Shown: piece after piece, positions 1 to 9,381 of the stretch
Position numbering within the stretch: the first letter of the stretch is position 1
Layout: each line of letters starts with the position of its first letter
NCBI RefSeq assembly: GCF_000158095.2
Contig: NZ_CM011002.1
Span: 4,010,703 to 4,074,702, forward strand
DNA from: Roseibium alexandrii DFL-11
Lineage (GTDB): Bacteria; Pseudomonadota; Alphaproteobacteria; Rhizobiales; Stappiaceae
Length of the DNA stretch: 64,000 bases
Direction: 5' to 3'
Made by a program: the position numbers and the translations under genes
The notes under the pieces: generated by a model
Databases searched by the model: none
What the model saw: only the letters and a program-made list of their open reading frames with translations
Told to the model about the DNA's origin: nothing

Positions 1-460
1 TCTGTCTGTCATGGCATCGACCGTGTTTGCAGTGTTCGGTGCATTGATCCCGCTGCAATTTATCCCGAACTTGAACAACAACATCTACGCCCAGATCGGG
101 ATGGTGTTGCTGATCGGGTTGGCTGCGAAGAAGGCAATCATGGTGGTTGAATTTGCCAAAAACCTTCGGGAAGAAGGGCACAGCATTCAGGAGGCCGCGA
201 TTGAGGCAGCTCACATGCGTTTCCGGCCTGTGACCATGACGGGGCTGTGTTTCATTCTGGGTGTTCTTCCGCTGGTTCTGGCAAGCGGCGCGGGAGCCGC
301 CGGACGGGTGTCGATCGGCTTTCCTGTGTTCGTGGGGATGATCATCGACAGCACCCTCGGGCTTTTGATGATCCCGGTTCTTTATGCTGTCTTCCAGTTG
401 ATCAGTGAGCGGATCGCAGGATTTCGCGGCAAGCCTTCGATAAAAAAGGAACCAGCCTGA
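1..460 (+). CDS. RND efflux transporter permease, C-terminal part (5' end outside window)
   Basis: The reading frame is open from the window edge, so the start lies upstream; the first internal Met is at 11. The 149 visible residues are the end of an HAE1/AcrB-type inner-membrane proton-driven drug or solvent pump. They carry the last transmembrane helices, the family signature region around QIGMVLLIGLAAK near residue 27, a VEFAKNLREEG stretch, and the final PVFVGMI...IPVLYAV helices. In most relatives the residue after AAK is Asn (AAKNAI); here it reads AAKKAI. The gene ends just before the convergent dnaE2 gene. The outer-membrane and fusion-protein partners are not visible. The family assignment is secure; the substrate is unknown. 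Confidence 0.9.
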   Translation, partial: LSVMASTVFAVFGALIPLQFIPNLNNNIYAQIGMVLLIGLAAKKAIMVVEFAKNLREEGHSIQEAAIEAAHMRFRPVTMTGLCFILGVLPLVLASGAGAAGRVSIGFPVFVGMIIDSTLGLLMIPVLYAVFQLISERIAGFRGKPSIKKEPA

Positions 461-461
461 T

Positions 462-3400
462 CTAGTGGAAATTCCGCCCGCCGGGCAGAGCTTTCACTGT
501 TTGCCGTTCAAGTGCGGCGGCCTTGTGCGGTTTGATCTGTGCGACATCCTTTCGAAGTTCCGGAACATCGCGGATCAGCTGGACCAGGCGGCTGGCGGGC
601 TTGATCTTTTCGGTCAATTCAATCACGGGCCGTTTAACCTCATCCGCACGGGCAAGGCCTGCATCGTCCAGGGACTTGTCGGACAGATCGGAAAGCAGCG
701 CGGTGACGTCCTCGACATGATCTGCCACTACATGAATGACCCCGGCTTCATTTTGTACGCGCCCTGAAACCTTCAAGAAGCGGGCCCCCATCACCAGTGG
801 CCGGTATTTTTCAAACACCTTCGGCCAAACAATAATGTTGGCGATGCCGCCTTCATCCTCCAACGTTAGAAAAATGACGCCCTTGGCCGAGCCGGGCCGT
901 TGGCGGACCAGCACCAGTCCGGCCACGGAAACCTGTCGGCCCTGGCGGACATCCGGCAGGTTCATGCACGGAACAACGCGCTGACCAGCGAGCGCAGGCC
1001 GGGCAAAAGCAACCGGATGGGCTTTCAAGGACAGGCTCAGGCTTTGGTAATCGGCCATGACATGGGCGCCTGGCAACATCGGCGGCAGGTCTGCGTCTGG
1101 TTCTGGCCGCAAGTCCCCAAAATCAGCAACATCAAACAGCGGCAGCCGGTCGCGTTGATTGCCGGCTTCCAGACCTTGCGCCGCCCAGACCGCCGCACGC
1201 CGGTCAAGACCAAGTGAGCGGAACGCATCGGCCTCGGCAAGGCGCAGGATCACCGGGCGGCTGAGGCCGGATCTCAGCCAGAGATCCCGGATGCTGTCAT
1301 AGCCGTCGCCGCGATGCACGATCAGCTTGTCCATATCGTCCTGCTTGAGGCCTTTGACGGTCCGGAAGCCGAGCCGGACCGCATGATCGGTACGCACGAT
1401 CTCCTTCATCTCCCGGTGGCGGGGGTGAAGATGCCGGGCCGCCTGCCAGCCAGGTTCCAGTTTCGCATCCCAGTCTGACAGGTTGATATCAACCTCGCGC
1501 ACATCCACACCATGCTCGCGCGCATCGCGGACCAATTGTCCGGGGGCGTAAAACCCCATGGGCTGGGAATTCAAAAGTGCTGCGCAAAAGACATCCGGGT
1601 AATAGGCCTTGATCCAGGACGAGGCATAAACGAGGAGCGCAAAACTTGCCGCATGGCTTTCGGGAAACCCGTATTCGCCAAAGCCCTCGATCTGGCGGAA
1701 GCAGCGTTCGGCAAAGTCCCGGTCGTAGCCGTTTTTCGCCATACCCTCGATCATCTTGGTCTGGAACGTGCCGATTGTGCCGACCCTTCGGAAGGTCGCC
1801 ATCGCGCGGCGCAGCTTGTCGGCTTCGCCGGGCGTGAACCCGGCGGCCACAATGGCGATCTTCATTGCCTGTTCCTGAAACAGCGGCACACCCATGGTCT
1901 TGCCAAGCACGGCTTCGAGCTCCTTGCTCGGGTAACTGACACGTTCCTTGCCCTGCCGGCGGCGCAGGTAAGGGTGCACCATGTCACCCTGAATCGGGCC
2001 GGGCCGGACGATGGCAACCTCGATGACGAGATCATAGAATTTTTCAGGTCTGAGCCGGGGCAGCATGGTCATCTGGGCCCGGCTTTCAACCTGGAAAACG
2101 CCGACAGAATCGGCCCGGCATAGCATGTCGTAGACGGGTTTCTCCTCAGCCGGGATGGTGGAGATGGTGAGATCCTGGCCATAGTTTTCCGACAGCATTG
2201 TGAGGGCCTTACGGATTGCTGTCAGCATGCCAAGCGCAAGGATGTCGATTTTCAGGATCCCGAGCGCATCCAGATCATCCTTGTCCCATTCCACCACAGT
2301 GCGGTCTTCCATGGCCGCGTTCTGGATCGGAATGACCTCGTCGAGCCGGCCACGGGTGATGACAAAGCCGCCAACATGCTGAGACAGATGCCGGGGAAAG
2401 CCGATCAGCGTGCGGGCAAGTTCCAGCATTTGTGTGATCAGAGGGTCTGACGGGTCCAGCCCGGCCTCGCGCACCTGGGCCTCTTCGGTTCCGGCCGACG
2501 CGCGCCCCCAGACCGTCCCGGCAAGGGACGCAATCGCGTCTTCGGAAAGGCCGAACACCTTACCGACCTCCCGAAGGGCGGAGCGGGACCGGTAGGTGAT
2601 GACGGTGGCCGCAAGCCCGGCGCGTTCGCGGCCGTATTTGGCATAGATGTACTGGATGACCTCTTCCCGCCGCTCGTGCTCGAAGTCGACATCGATGTCC
2701 GGCGGCTCGCGCCGTTCGGGTGAAATGAAGCGCTCAAACAGGAGATCTGCTCTGGTTGGATCAACCTCGGTGATGCCAAGGCAGAAGCAGACAACGGAGT
2801 TGGCGGCCGATCCCCGGCCCTGGCACAGGATGCCGCGTGTGCGGGCAAACCGGACAATGTCGTAGACGGTCAAAAAATACGGTGCATAGTCGAGGTCTGC
2901 GACCAGTTTCAGTTCATGATCTATGGTCGATCGGATCTTGTTTGGAACTCCTTCCGGGTAGCGCCGTTTGGCACCTTCCAAGGTCAACCGCTCCAGTTCG
3001 GCCTGCGGGCTGGCACTCTCCCCGGCCGGTTCCTCCGGGTATTCATATCGAAGGTCATCCAGCGAGAACTGGACCTCTTGGAGGATCTTCAGGCTTTCAT
3101 GCAATGGCGCCGGATCGCTTTCAAAAAGACGCAGGATTTCCTCTGCCGGCTTCAAGTGGCGTTCGGCATTTTGCTGCAGTTGCCGGCCGGCGGTCTCCAG
3201 CCGCTCGTGCAAGCGGATGCAGGTTAGAACATCCTGTAAGGGGCGCCGGTCCGGCGCATGATAGAGCGTGTCGTTGATGGCCAGCATCGGCACACCTGCC
3301 GTATGCGTGATGTTGCGGGCAAGAGCGAGCCGCCGCCGGTCTTCCGCCTTGCGGTGGAGGGCGACGGCAAGGCGGAGGGTGCCTTCAAAGCGGCTTTTCA

Positions 3401-3854
3401 GCTTCTCCAGCACCTTAAGGACCGGATCTGGATCCGGCAGGCCCGGCGGCAGGATCAGGGCGGCCGGAGAGCCCGGGCAGAGCAGGCTCACGTCATCCAG
3501 GGTCAGATGACAGGCGCCCTTTTCCGCCCGCCGGTTGCCGATGGTCAAAAGCCGGGTCAAGGTGCCATAGGCCCCACGGTCTTTCGGCCAGTACAGAAGG
3601 TCAGGTTTGCCGTCGAGAAACGCCAGACGGCAACCGGGCACGAACTTCAAACCGGTCTCTTTCGCCGCCATATGCGCCCGGACCACACCGGCCATGGAAT
3701 TGCGGTCACAAATGCCAAGTGCGGCCAGCTGCAAGTGTGCGCCTTGAAGCACCAGTTCTTCCGGATGTGAGGCGCCATGAAGAAAGGAAAAATTGGTCGC
3801 AGCGCACAGTTCCGCATAAGCGGGCGGTTCCGTGATTGAAGGGCGCCGTGTCAT
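462..3854 (-). CDS. dnaE2: Error-prone DNA polymerase DnaE2 (ImuC)
   Basis: An 1130-residue C-family polymerase alpha subunit that copies damaged DNA during SOS mutagenesis together with ImuA and ImuB. An N-terminal PHP domain (about residues 12-80) precedes the palm, with GRGSAANS at 347-354 and the catalytic acid cluster PDIDVDFEHE at 385-394 (Asp386, 388, 390). An OB-fold lies near residues 990-1070. The length and the missing replicative C-terminal extension fit DnaE2 rather than DnaE1. Its ATG overlaps the imuB stop by 4 nt, so the genes are translationally coupled. It is the last gene of the SOS cassette. The 3' end faces the RND gene with only a 1-nt gap. Confidence 0.96.
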   Translation of the reverse strand: MTRRPSITEPPAYAELCAATNFSFLHGASHPEELVLQGAHLQLAALGICDRNSMAGVVRAHMAAKETGLKFVPGCRLAFLDGKPDLLYWPKDRGAYGTLTRLLTIGNRRAEKGACHLTLDDVSLLCPGSPAALILPPGLPDPDPVLKVLEKLKSRFEGTLRLAVALHRKAEDRRRLALARNITHTAGVPMLAINDTLYHAPDRRPLQDVLTCIRLHERLETAGRQLQQNAERHLKPAEEILRLFESDPAPLHESLKILQEVQFSLDDLRYEYPEEPAGESASPQAELERLTLEGAKRRYPEGVPNKIRSTIDHELKLVADLDYAPYFLTVYDIVRFARTRGILCQGRGSAANSVVCFCLGITEVDPTRADLLFERFISPERREPPDIDVDFEHERREEVIQYIYAKYGRERAGLAATVITYRSRSALREVGKVFGLSEDAIASLAGTVWGRASAGTEEAQVREAGLDPSDPLITQMLELARTLIGFPRHLSQHVGGFVITRGRLDEVIPIQNAAMEDRTVVEWDKDDLDALGILKIDILALGMLTAIRKALTMLSENYGQDLTISTIPAEEKPVYDMLCRADSVGVFQVESRAQMTMLPRLRPEKFYDLVIEVAIVRPGPIQGDMVHPYLRRRQGKERVSYPSKELEAVLGKTMGVPLFQEQAMKIAIVAAGFTPGEADKLRRAMATFRRVGTIGTFQTKMIEGMAKNGYDRDFAERCFRQIEGFGEYGFPESHAASFALLVYASSWIKAYYPDVFCAALLNSQPMGFYAPGQLVRDAREHGVDVREVDINLSDWDAKLEPGWQAARHLHPRHREMKEIVRTDHAVRLGFRTVKGLKQDDMDKLIVHRGDGYDSIRDLWLRSGLSRPVILRLAEADAFRSLGLDRRAAVWAAQGLEAGNQRDRLPLFDVADFGDLRPEPDADLPPMLPGAHVMADYQSLSLSLKAHPVAFARPALAGQRVVPCMNLPDVRQGRQVSVAGLVLVRQRPGSAKGVIFLTLEDEGGIANIIVWPKVFEKYRPLVMGARFLKVSGRVQNEAGVIHVVADHVEDVTALLSDLSDKSLDDAGLARADEVKRPVIELTEKIKPASRLVQLIRDVPELRKDVAQIKPHKAAALERQTVKALPGGRNFH

Positions 3855-5557
3855 GCGAACAGACCCTGCAGATACCAGCGCGGGCGACTTGTCTCCCGTT
3901 CATAAAGACCTTCCCGGTAGAGCCAAAACCGCCGGCCTTCGGTGTCTTCAATGCGGAAATAATCCCGGGTTACGCCCTCCTTGGCCTCCGAGGGCCGGTC
4001 GCTCGCGCCAATCCACCAGGGCGGAGCAATGCGTTCCGGACCTTCTGAGCGGACGACCTGGTAGATGCTACGGCGCCAGCGGAACCTCAGCGGCGGTCCG
4101 TTCGGAACCATGGCCAGAGCCTCGACTTCTTCTGCCGGTTCGATCAGCCGCAAGGGACGTGTCATCAGGCCCTCCTGCCAGCTGGAAGGCTTTGCCTCCT
4201 CGGCCGGACGGGTGTCTTCGGCAAACCCGAGTTGAGGATTGGCTGAGGGGCGCGCGCGGTGAAGATCGGGAGCAGCTGCGCTTTTTAAAAATCCGGACCA
4301 GACGAGGGCGTCTTGCCGGGCGAAGGCGGCGGGCACATACCCGGTTTGGCTTTCCGGCAGGTGCCGGTCGACCGGCAAAAGCCGGGTGACACGCTCAGAG
4401 CCCAAGCGGGCGCCCAGCCGGTCCACCAGATCGTCCAGGCTGGCATTGGCTTCCACCGCGCCGTTCGCTGTCAGCGCCGATTGAACGGCCGGGGCCTTGT
4501 CGGCGACCAGAACATCCAGGCGGACAAGGTCGTAGCCAAAGCCGGCATCGATTGCCCCTTCATCGGCCTTCAGTTTTTCGGCAAACAGGCGGAGGACGCG
4601 CTTTGGGTCGCGCAATGGGCTGCTGGTGCCGACGCGGAATTTTTGAACCGCGCCATCGACCCGGAACAGGCTCAATTCGAAGACGCGGCCGCCTTCGACC
4701 CGGCGTTCCAGAGCCTTGGCGGCCTGACCGGCCAGGGAGAGGGCGACTGCCTTGACGTCGTCCAGCTGTGAGATGGGATCGAAGAACCGCCGCTCTGCGG
4801 AAATCAGCGGAGCTTCGAACCGGGGAGAAATCGCTTCTCCTTGCCACCCCAACGCCTGATCAAGCCGGAGGATGAGGTCTGCGCCAAGGCGGTTTGTGAG
4901 CGGTGCACGCGGTCGGTCATACAGCTGACCAATGGTTTTCAAGCCAACCTGGTTCAGGCCGGAGACGGCTTCAGAGGAGACCCGAAGAGCTGCAAGGGGC
5001 AAGGGGGCAAGGGCTTGCCGTTCTTGGCTGTCCGCCAAGACGCCGCCGGAACCGTAGCGGGCGAGCGCCCAGGCCGCCCCTGCGGTTCCAGCGATCGCAC
5101 CGGCAACGCAAAACCCCTGCCGGTGAAGCCGTTCCAAGGCATCTTTTAAAAGGGCCTCTTCTCCTTTGAAGAGATGTGCGCAGCCCGTGATGTCGAGAAA
5201 CAACCCATCCTTGCCGTCGAGGGCCACCAAAGGCGTGTAGCGGGCGCACCAGTCCGCGACCGCGCCCAATAGGGCGGTATCCTTTTCCGGATCGGCGTCT
5301 TCACACAAAAGATGCGGGATCCGGGCGCGGGCATCGGCTTCCGCCTCGCCGAGGCGCAAGCCGCAGGCCCTTGCGGTGTCATTCATGGAGACAATTCGGC
5401 GGGCTCCCCGGATTTTTTCCAAAACGGCGAGCGGCGGTTCAGCCTGCCGGGCGGAGGGTGTGGAGCTGACCCGCAGCCGGCGCAGGATCCGGTCGCAGGG
5501 AAGATCCGCGATCCAGAGCGAGAGAATGCGCTGGTGCGGCAAATGTTTGTCTCGCAT
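3851..5557 (-). CDS. imuB: ImuB, inactive Y-family polymerase homologue of the mutasome
   Basis: 568 residues. The N-terminal RILSLWIADLPCDRILRR (10-27) is the Y-family start seen in ImuB. The ImuB family lacks the full acidic catalytic set and acts as an adaptor linking the beta clamp, ImuA and DnaE2. The extreme C-terminus RWYLQGLFA is typical of alphaproteobacterial ImuB. Its first 119 nt overlap the imuA 3' end in another frame; the conserved N-terminus lies inside the overlap, so the overlap looks real. The stop overlaps the dnaE2 start by 4 nt. Expression should follow LexA control from the box upstream of imuA. Confidence 0.93.
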   Translation of the reverse strand: MRDKHLPHQRILSLWIADLPCDRILRRLRVSSTPSARQAEPPLAVLEKIRGARRIVSMNDTARACGLRLGEAEADARARIPHLLCEDADPEKDTALLGAVADWCARYTPLVALDGKDGLFLDITGCAHLFKGEEALLKDALERLHRQGFCVAGAIAGTAGAAWALARYGSGGVLADSQERQALAPLPLAALRVSSEAVSGLNQVGLKTIGQLYDRPRAPLTNRLGADLILRLDQALGWQGEAISPRFEAPLISAERRFFDPISQLDDVKAVALSLAGQAAKALERRVEGGRVFELSLFRVDGAVQKFRVGTSSPLRDPKRVLRLFAEKLKADEGAIDAGFGYDLVRLDVLVADKAPAVQSALTANGAVEANASLDDLVDRLGARLGSERVTRLLPVDRHLPESQTGYVPAAFARQDALVWSGFLKSAAAPDLHRARPSANPQLGFAEDTRPAEEAKPSSWQEGLMTRPLRLIEPAEEVEALAMVPNGPPLRFRWRRSIYQVVRSEGPERIAPPWWIGASDRPSEAKEGVTRDYFRIEDTEGRRFWLYREGLYERETSRPRWYLQGLFA

Positions 5558-6446
5558 GGTCCCACTCCACGGTCAGGCGGCCGGGACGGCCCTCCCGGTT
5601 CCGCGTCAGGTCAATGTGCCATGCTGGCGCTCCAAGGCCCGCATGGGGTGCTTTTTCCAAGAACTCCGGAGCCTTTGAGGCGGCCGGAGAAATCTGCCAG
5701 CGGGTGACGGCTGCGGTCGGTTCTTGTGCTGCCCCATGACGGAGCAAGATGACCGGGACCGTGCTGCGGCTGGCCCGCAGGGAAATACGGCGGCTTGCCG
5801 TGAGATCCACGAGACGCTCCCCGCCCTGGATTTCGCCGGCAACGGCGGCAAGGGCACTGCAGGACGCGCCTTCCTCAAGGCACCACAGAACGTCTTCCAG
5901 CTTTCTCGCCCGCACCACGATCAACCGGGCCGGATCAATGCCGAAGTCCAGCAGTCCGGCGCCGTGAAACTGGCCGGATTCCTGAGTGGCGCGGATATCC
6001 TGGACCACCAGAACCGGCCCGGGCCTTATGGCCAGAAGCCGTGCAAGAAGCGCAAGGCCGAAGCCGCTGAGCGCCCCGGCATTGCGGCTTTCGGAGCTGA
6101 CCACCTCATGTAAGGCACCCACTTTCAGTCCGCTGCCCGACAAGCTGTTGCCGGACTGAAACAGCCGATCGAGTGTCTCCAGCCCCAAGGGGCACCGGGC
6201 GGCCAGATCGTCTGATCCACCCTTTCCGGGTGGCTCAGCTTCGAAGCCCTCAGCCTGTGCCCTTCCGTCCGGCGGACGGTCTTTCAAAAAACTGTCCGGC
6301 CCCTGCGGGTTGGCGGCGGTCGCAGGGGCCGGACCAAACTGCGCCTTAAAGGGGAGGCGACCCTCAAGATCCGCAATGCGGCGACGCAGCTCGGCAAGAG
6401 ATGTGCTATGTTCGGATGCGGCGGACATTGTGCACGTTGATTCCAA
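5439..6446 (-). CDS. imuA: ImuA, RecA-like SOS mutagenesis protein
   Basis: A protein of up to 335 residues related to the RecA/SulA-like ImuA family, first gene of the imuA-imuB-dnaE2 cassette used for damage-induced mutagenesis. The central part (ALHEVVSSESRNAGALSGF onward, then PVLVVQDI) resembles the RecA-like core of ImuA, and the segment LTVEWDHARQTFAAPAHSLAL near the C-terminus is characteristic. Two starts are possible: TTG at 6446, or ATG at 6428 giving MSAASEHSTS. Neither has a clear ribosome binding site. A LexA box lies 15 nt upstream of the TTG and 33 nt upstream of the ATG. The C-terminus extends 119 nt into imuB. Confidence 0.9.
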   Translation of the reverse strand: MESTCTMSAASEHSTSLAELRRRIADLEGRLPFKAQFGPAPATAANPQGPDSFLKDRPPDGRAQAEGFEAEPPGKGGSDDLAARCPLGLETLDRLFQSGNSLSGSGLKVGALHEVVSSESRNAGALSGFGLALLARLLAIRPGPVLVVQDIRATQESGQFHGAGLLDFGIDPARLIVVRARKLEDVLWCLEEGASCSALAAVAGEIQGGERLVDLTASRRISLRASRSTVPVILLRHGAAQEPTAAVTRWQISPAASKAPEFLEKAPHAGLGAPAWHIDLTRNREGRPGRLTVEWDHARQTFAAPAHSLALDRGSSLRPDPAPAAGQLHTLRPAG

Positions 6447-6460
6447 TCACGCTGGTTTTT

Positions 6461-6475
6461 GTTCTCTATTTGTTC
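6461..6475 (-). promoter_or_regulatory. LexA SOS box upstream of imuA
   Basis: The sequence GTTCTCTATTTGTTC is an exact match to the alphaproteobacterial LexA operator GTTC-N7-GTTC. It lies immediately upstream of imuA, where LexA binding would block the imuA-imuB-dnaE2 promoter. The match is read directly from the sequence; the regulation follows from established knowledge of the family. Confidence 0.88.
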
Positions 6476-6956
6476 TTATTGATTCCGGAGAACGGGTAGA
6501 GAGTCAAGCGGCTTTTTAAAAAGCTGCGCGAGTCTTTTGACCTTGCGTTAGTTTTCAGCAGGTTGTGTTGTTCTGGAGGCTCGGAAACACGCAAGTTAGT
6601 GCCTCGGCATTGTCGAGCCGTGAGTGATCCTGAAATGTGGTCACCAAAGATCGCGTATTCCGGACAGACGGTTCCTCAGGCGGACGAAGTGCAGACCTCT
6701 GCGAGCTTCTTCTCAGATAAACCGCAAGAATCCGCATGACAACGGCCCGAAAATCCTGTATACGCCCGCCCAAGTTGGATGAATGCTTATCTTCCGGCAG
6801 GAAGCTTTGTGTTCTGGTCGATGTCTTTTACCGGGCGCCGAACTCCATAAAAATCCGGCGGATATACAACATGGCCCAAAGCTGGTGAACCCGTTCTTGG
6901 CACCTGTGATCCCAAGGACGCTCTGACCGCTTTGTAATTGAAAAGGGAAACATGCC
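6476..6956. other. Intergenic region between imuA and rplS
   Basis: About 480 nt with no convincing gene. It holds a perfect A/T palindrome GCTTTTTAAAAAGC at 6511-6524, close to the SOS box. The rest presumably contains the divergent promoters of imuA and rplS, but I could not pick out a confident -35/-10 pair. Confidence 0.5.
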
Positions 6957-7433
6957 ATGAATATCATCGAGCAGCTTAACGCTGAAGAAATGGCGAAAAT
7001 CGAAGCTCAACGTAAGCTTCCTGAATTTTCTCCGGGCGACACCGTCCGCGTTCTGGTGAAGGTCACCGAAGGTAGCCGGACCCGTACACAGGCTTATGAA
7101 GGCGTATGCATTGCGCGTTCCGGCGGCGGCATCAACGAAAGCTTCACCGTTCGCAAGATTTCCTACGGCGAAGGCGTTGAGCGTGTGTTCCCGATCTACT
7201 CTCCGATGCTGGAAGGCGTAGAGGTTGTCCGCCGCGGTAAAGTCCGCCGTGCGAAGCTCTACTACCTGCGCGACCGCCGCGGTAAGTCTGCCCGTATCAC
7301 AGAGAACACCAACGCCCGCTCCAAGCGCCTCAACGAAGGCGCCCGTGCGGAAGCCGCTGCCGTCAAGGCCGCTAAAGCTGAAGCCAAGAAGGCCGAAGCA
7401 GAAGCAGCAGCTGCAGAGACCGCTGCAGAATAA
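6957..7433 (+). CDS. rplS: 50S ribosomal protein L19
   Basis: 158 residues. The core [10 protein letters not shown]...[13 protein letters not shown]...[12 protein letters not shown]...[19 protein letters not shown]...[25 protein letters not shown] is L19, which sits at the 30S-50S interface. The family is usually about 115-130 residues; the extra is an Ala/Glu/Lys-rich C-terminal tail common in alphaproteobacteria. The start follows AAAAGGGAAACATGCC, whose AGGG is a good ribosome binding site. It stands alone upstream of ffh instead of following trmD as in the usual rpsP-rimM-trmD-rplS block. A hairpin terminator follows. Confidence 0.97.
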   Translation: MNIIEQLNAEEMAKIEAQRKLPEFSPGDTVRVLVKVTEGSRTRTQAYEGVCIARSGGGINESFTVRKISYGEGVERVFPIYSPMLEGVEVVRRGKVRRAKLYYLRDRRGKSARITENTNARSKRLNEGARAEAAAVKAAKAEAKKAEAEAAAAETAAE

Positions 7434-7459
7434 GCAGCTCTCACATCAGTTTTTCAAGG

Positions 7460-7497
7460 CGGCTCCTGGAGTGATCCGGGGGCCGTTTTGTTGTTTT
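7460..7497 (+). terminator. Intrinsic terminator after rplS
   Basis: A hairpin CGGCTCC / GGGGCCG (one G-U pair, 12-nt loop) at 7460-7485 is followed directly by TTTTGTTGTTTT. It lies 27 nt after the rplS stop. Confidence 0.75.
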
Positions 7498-7845
7498 AAG
7501 GGTGGTCAAACCGATATGTTTGAATGGTGTTTCCCGGCGCGCGCCGGCTGAATACCGGAAACAGGGTTTGCATTTGATGCTATAACGACCAGAAATCGGC
7601 AGCCATCCTTGACTCTCTCCCCCCTTTCCGGCATAAGCCCGCGAACTCCATATGAGTGACTGACATTTCAATCCGCCGACCGGGACCCGCAAAGGTGTAA
7701 AGAGTTCCCGGAGGTTCACATCCGACAGCGCGATGCGCCCTCGGGTGTCAAACTGCTTTGCGTTCTCGCATTCGGTTGGATTTAAAGGCCGGTTCCCCAT
7801 ATGGTTCGGGAGAATTCCCGGAAAATTTGAGCCAAGGACCCTTTG
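7498..7845. other. Intergenic region upstream of ffh
   Basis: About 350 nt without a supported gene. A possible sigma70-type promoter is TTGACT at 7609-7614, then 17 nt, then CATAAG at 7632-7637; the -10 match is weak. I looked for the SRP RNA core (GGUCCGGAAGGAAGCAGCC-like) and did not find it. Confidence 0.4.
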
Positions 7846-9381
7846 ATGTTTGAAAGCCTGTCCGATCGATTAAGCGGCGTTTTTGACAAGCTCACCGGCC
7901 GCGGTGCGCTGTCGGAAAATGACGTCAATGAAGCGATGCGCGAAATCCGCCGCGCGCTGATCGAGGCCGACGTTGCCCTGCCGATCGTCCGGTCTTTCAC
8001 CGACAAGGTTCGCCATCGGGCTGTTGGCGCGGAAGTCGTCAAGTCGGTTACGCCCGGCCAGATGGTCGTCAAGATTGTCCATGACCAGCTGATCGAAATG
8101 CTTGGTGAGGACGCTCAGCCGATTGATCTGAATGCACCGGCGCCGGTCGCGATCATGATGGTCGGCCTTCAAGGTTCCGGTAAGACCACAACCACCGCCA
8201 AGATTGCCCGCCGTTTCACCCAGCGCGACAAGCGCAAGGTGCTGATGGCCTCGCTCGACACCCGCCGTCCGGCCGCGCAAGAGCAGTTGAAAATCCTGGG
8301 CGAGCAAAACGATGTCGACACCCTGCCGATCATCGAAGGCCAGGGCCCGGTCGAGATTGCCAGCCGTGCGATGTCCGCTGCCAAGCTCGGCGGCTATGAC
8401 GTGGTTCTCCTCGACACCGCCGGCCGGATCCATATCGACGAACCGCTGATGGTGGAGATGGCCGAGGTCAAGGCCGCCGCCAACCCGCATGAAATCATTC
8501 TTGTTGCCGACAGTTTGACCGGTCAGGACGCCGTCAATCTGGCGCAAAGCTTTGACGAGCGCGTTGGCATCACCGGTATTGCTCTGACCCGTATGGACGG
8601 TGACGGGCGCGGCGGTGCGGCCCTGTCCATGCAGGCGGTCACCGGAAAACCGGTCAAGCTGATCGGTACAGGTGAAAAATCCGACGCACTGGAAGACTTT
8701 CACCCGAAAAGGATCGCCGACCGGATCCTCGGCATGGGCGATATTGTTTCGCTCGTCGAAAAAGCGGCCGAAGCCATTGATGCGGAACAGGCCGCAAAGA
8801 TGGCGAAGAAGATGCAGAAGGGTCATTTCGACCTGGAAGATCTCGCCGAGCAGCTCAAGCAGATGGAAAAGCTGGGCGGTATGTCCGGCATGATGGGCAT
8901 GCTGCCGGGCGTCGGCAAAATGAAAAAGCAGATCGACGCAGCGGGTCTCGACGACAAGATGTTCAAACGTCAGGTCGCGATCATCCAGTCGATGACCCCG
9001 ACCGAGCGCAAGAAGCCAGACCTTTTGAAAGCCAGCCGCAAGAAGCGCATTGCCGCCGGCTCCGGTGTGCAGGTGGCCGAGGTCAACAAGCTTTTGAAGA
9101 TGCACCGCCAGATGGCGGACATGATGAAGAAGATGGGCAAGGGCAAAGGCATTCTCGGAAAGCTGATGGGCGGCATGGGCGGCGGCATGCCGGATGTCGA
9201 TGCGCAGCAGCTGGAAGAGATGGCCAAGTCCGGCCAGATGCCGAGCGGCATGGACCTGCCAAAAGGTCTGCCGGGCGGCATGCCGGGTCTTGGCGGTCCG
9301 GGGTTGCCGCCAGGATTGCCAGGCCTTGGAGGCCCCAAGATGCCCGGTCTTCCCGGCATGGGGAAAGGTAAGAAACGTTGA
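7846..9381 (+). CDS. ffh: Signal recognition particle protein Ffh (SRP54)
   Basis: 511 residues. This GTPase binds signal sequences of nascent membrane proteins and delivers ribosomes to FtsY. The N-domain helical bundle (1-90) leads into the G domain with GLQGSGKTTTTAKIA (107-121), DTRRPAAQEQL (138-148), LLDTAGR and TRMDGDGRGG. The Met-rich M domain begins near 320. The last 80 residues are a Gly/Pro/Met-rich tail. ATG 7846 is preferred over the TTG directly before it because AAGGA lies 7 nt upstream and MFESLSDRL is the family start. The stop overlaps the next gene's start. Confidence 0.97.
   Translation: MFESLSDRLSGVFDKLTGRGALSENDVNEAMREIRRALIEADVALPIVRSFTDKVRHRAVGAEVVKSVTPGQMVVKIVHDQLIEMLGEDAQPIDLNAPAPVAIMMVGLQGSGKTTTTAKIARRFTQRDKRKVLMASLDTRRPAAQEQLKILGEQNDVDTLPIIEGQGPVEIASRAMSAAKLGGYDVVLLDTAGRIHIDEPLMVEMAEVKAAANPHEIILVADSLTGQDAVNLAQSFDERVGITGIALTRMDGDGRGGAALSMQAVTGKPVKLIGTGEKSDALEDFHPKRIADRILGMGDIVSLVEKAAEAIDAEQAAKMAKKMQKGHFDLEDLAEQLKQMEKLGGMSGMMGMLPGVGKMKKQIDAAGLDDKMFKRQVAIIQSMTPTERKKPDLLKASRKKRIAAGSGVQVAEVNKLLKMHRQMADMMKKMGKGKGILGKLMGGMGGGMPDVDAQQLEEMAKSGQMPSGMDLPKGLPGGMPGLGGPGLPPGLPGLGGPKMPGLPGMGKGKKR

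Noticed and set aside
7434..7845. SRP RNA gene next to ffh
   Set aside because: The conserved GGAAGGAAGCAG-type core was not found on either strand of the region.
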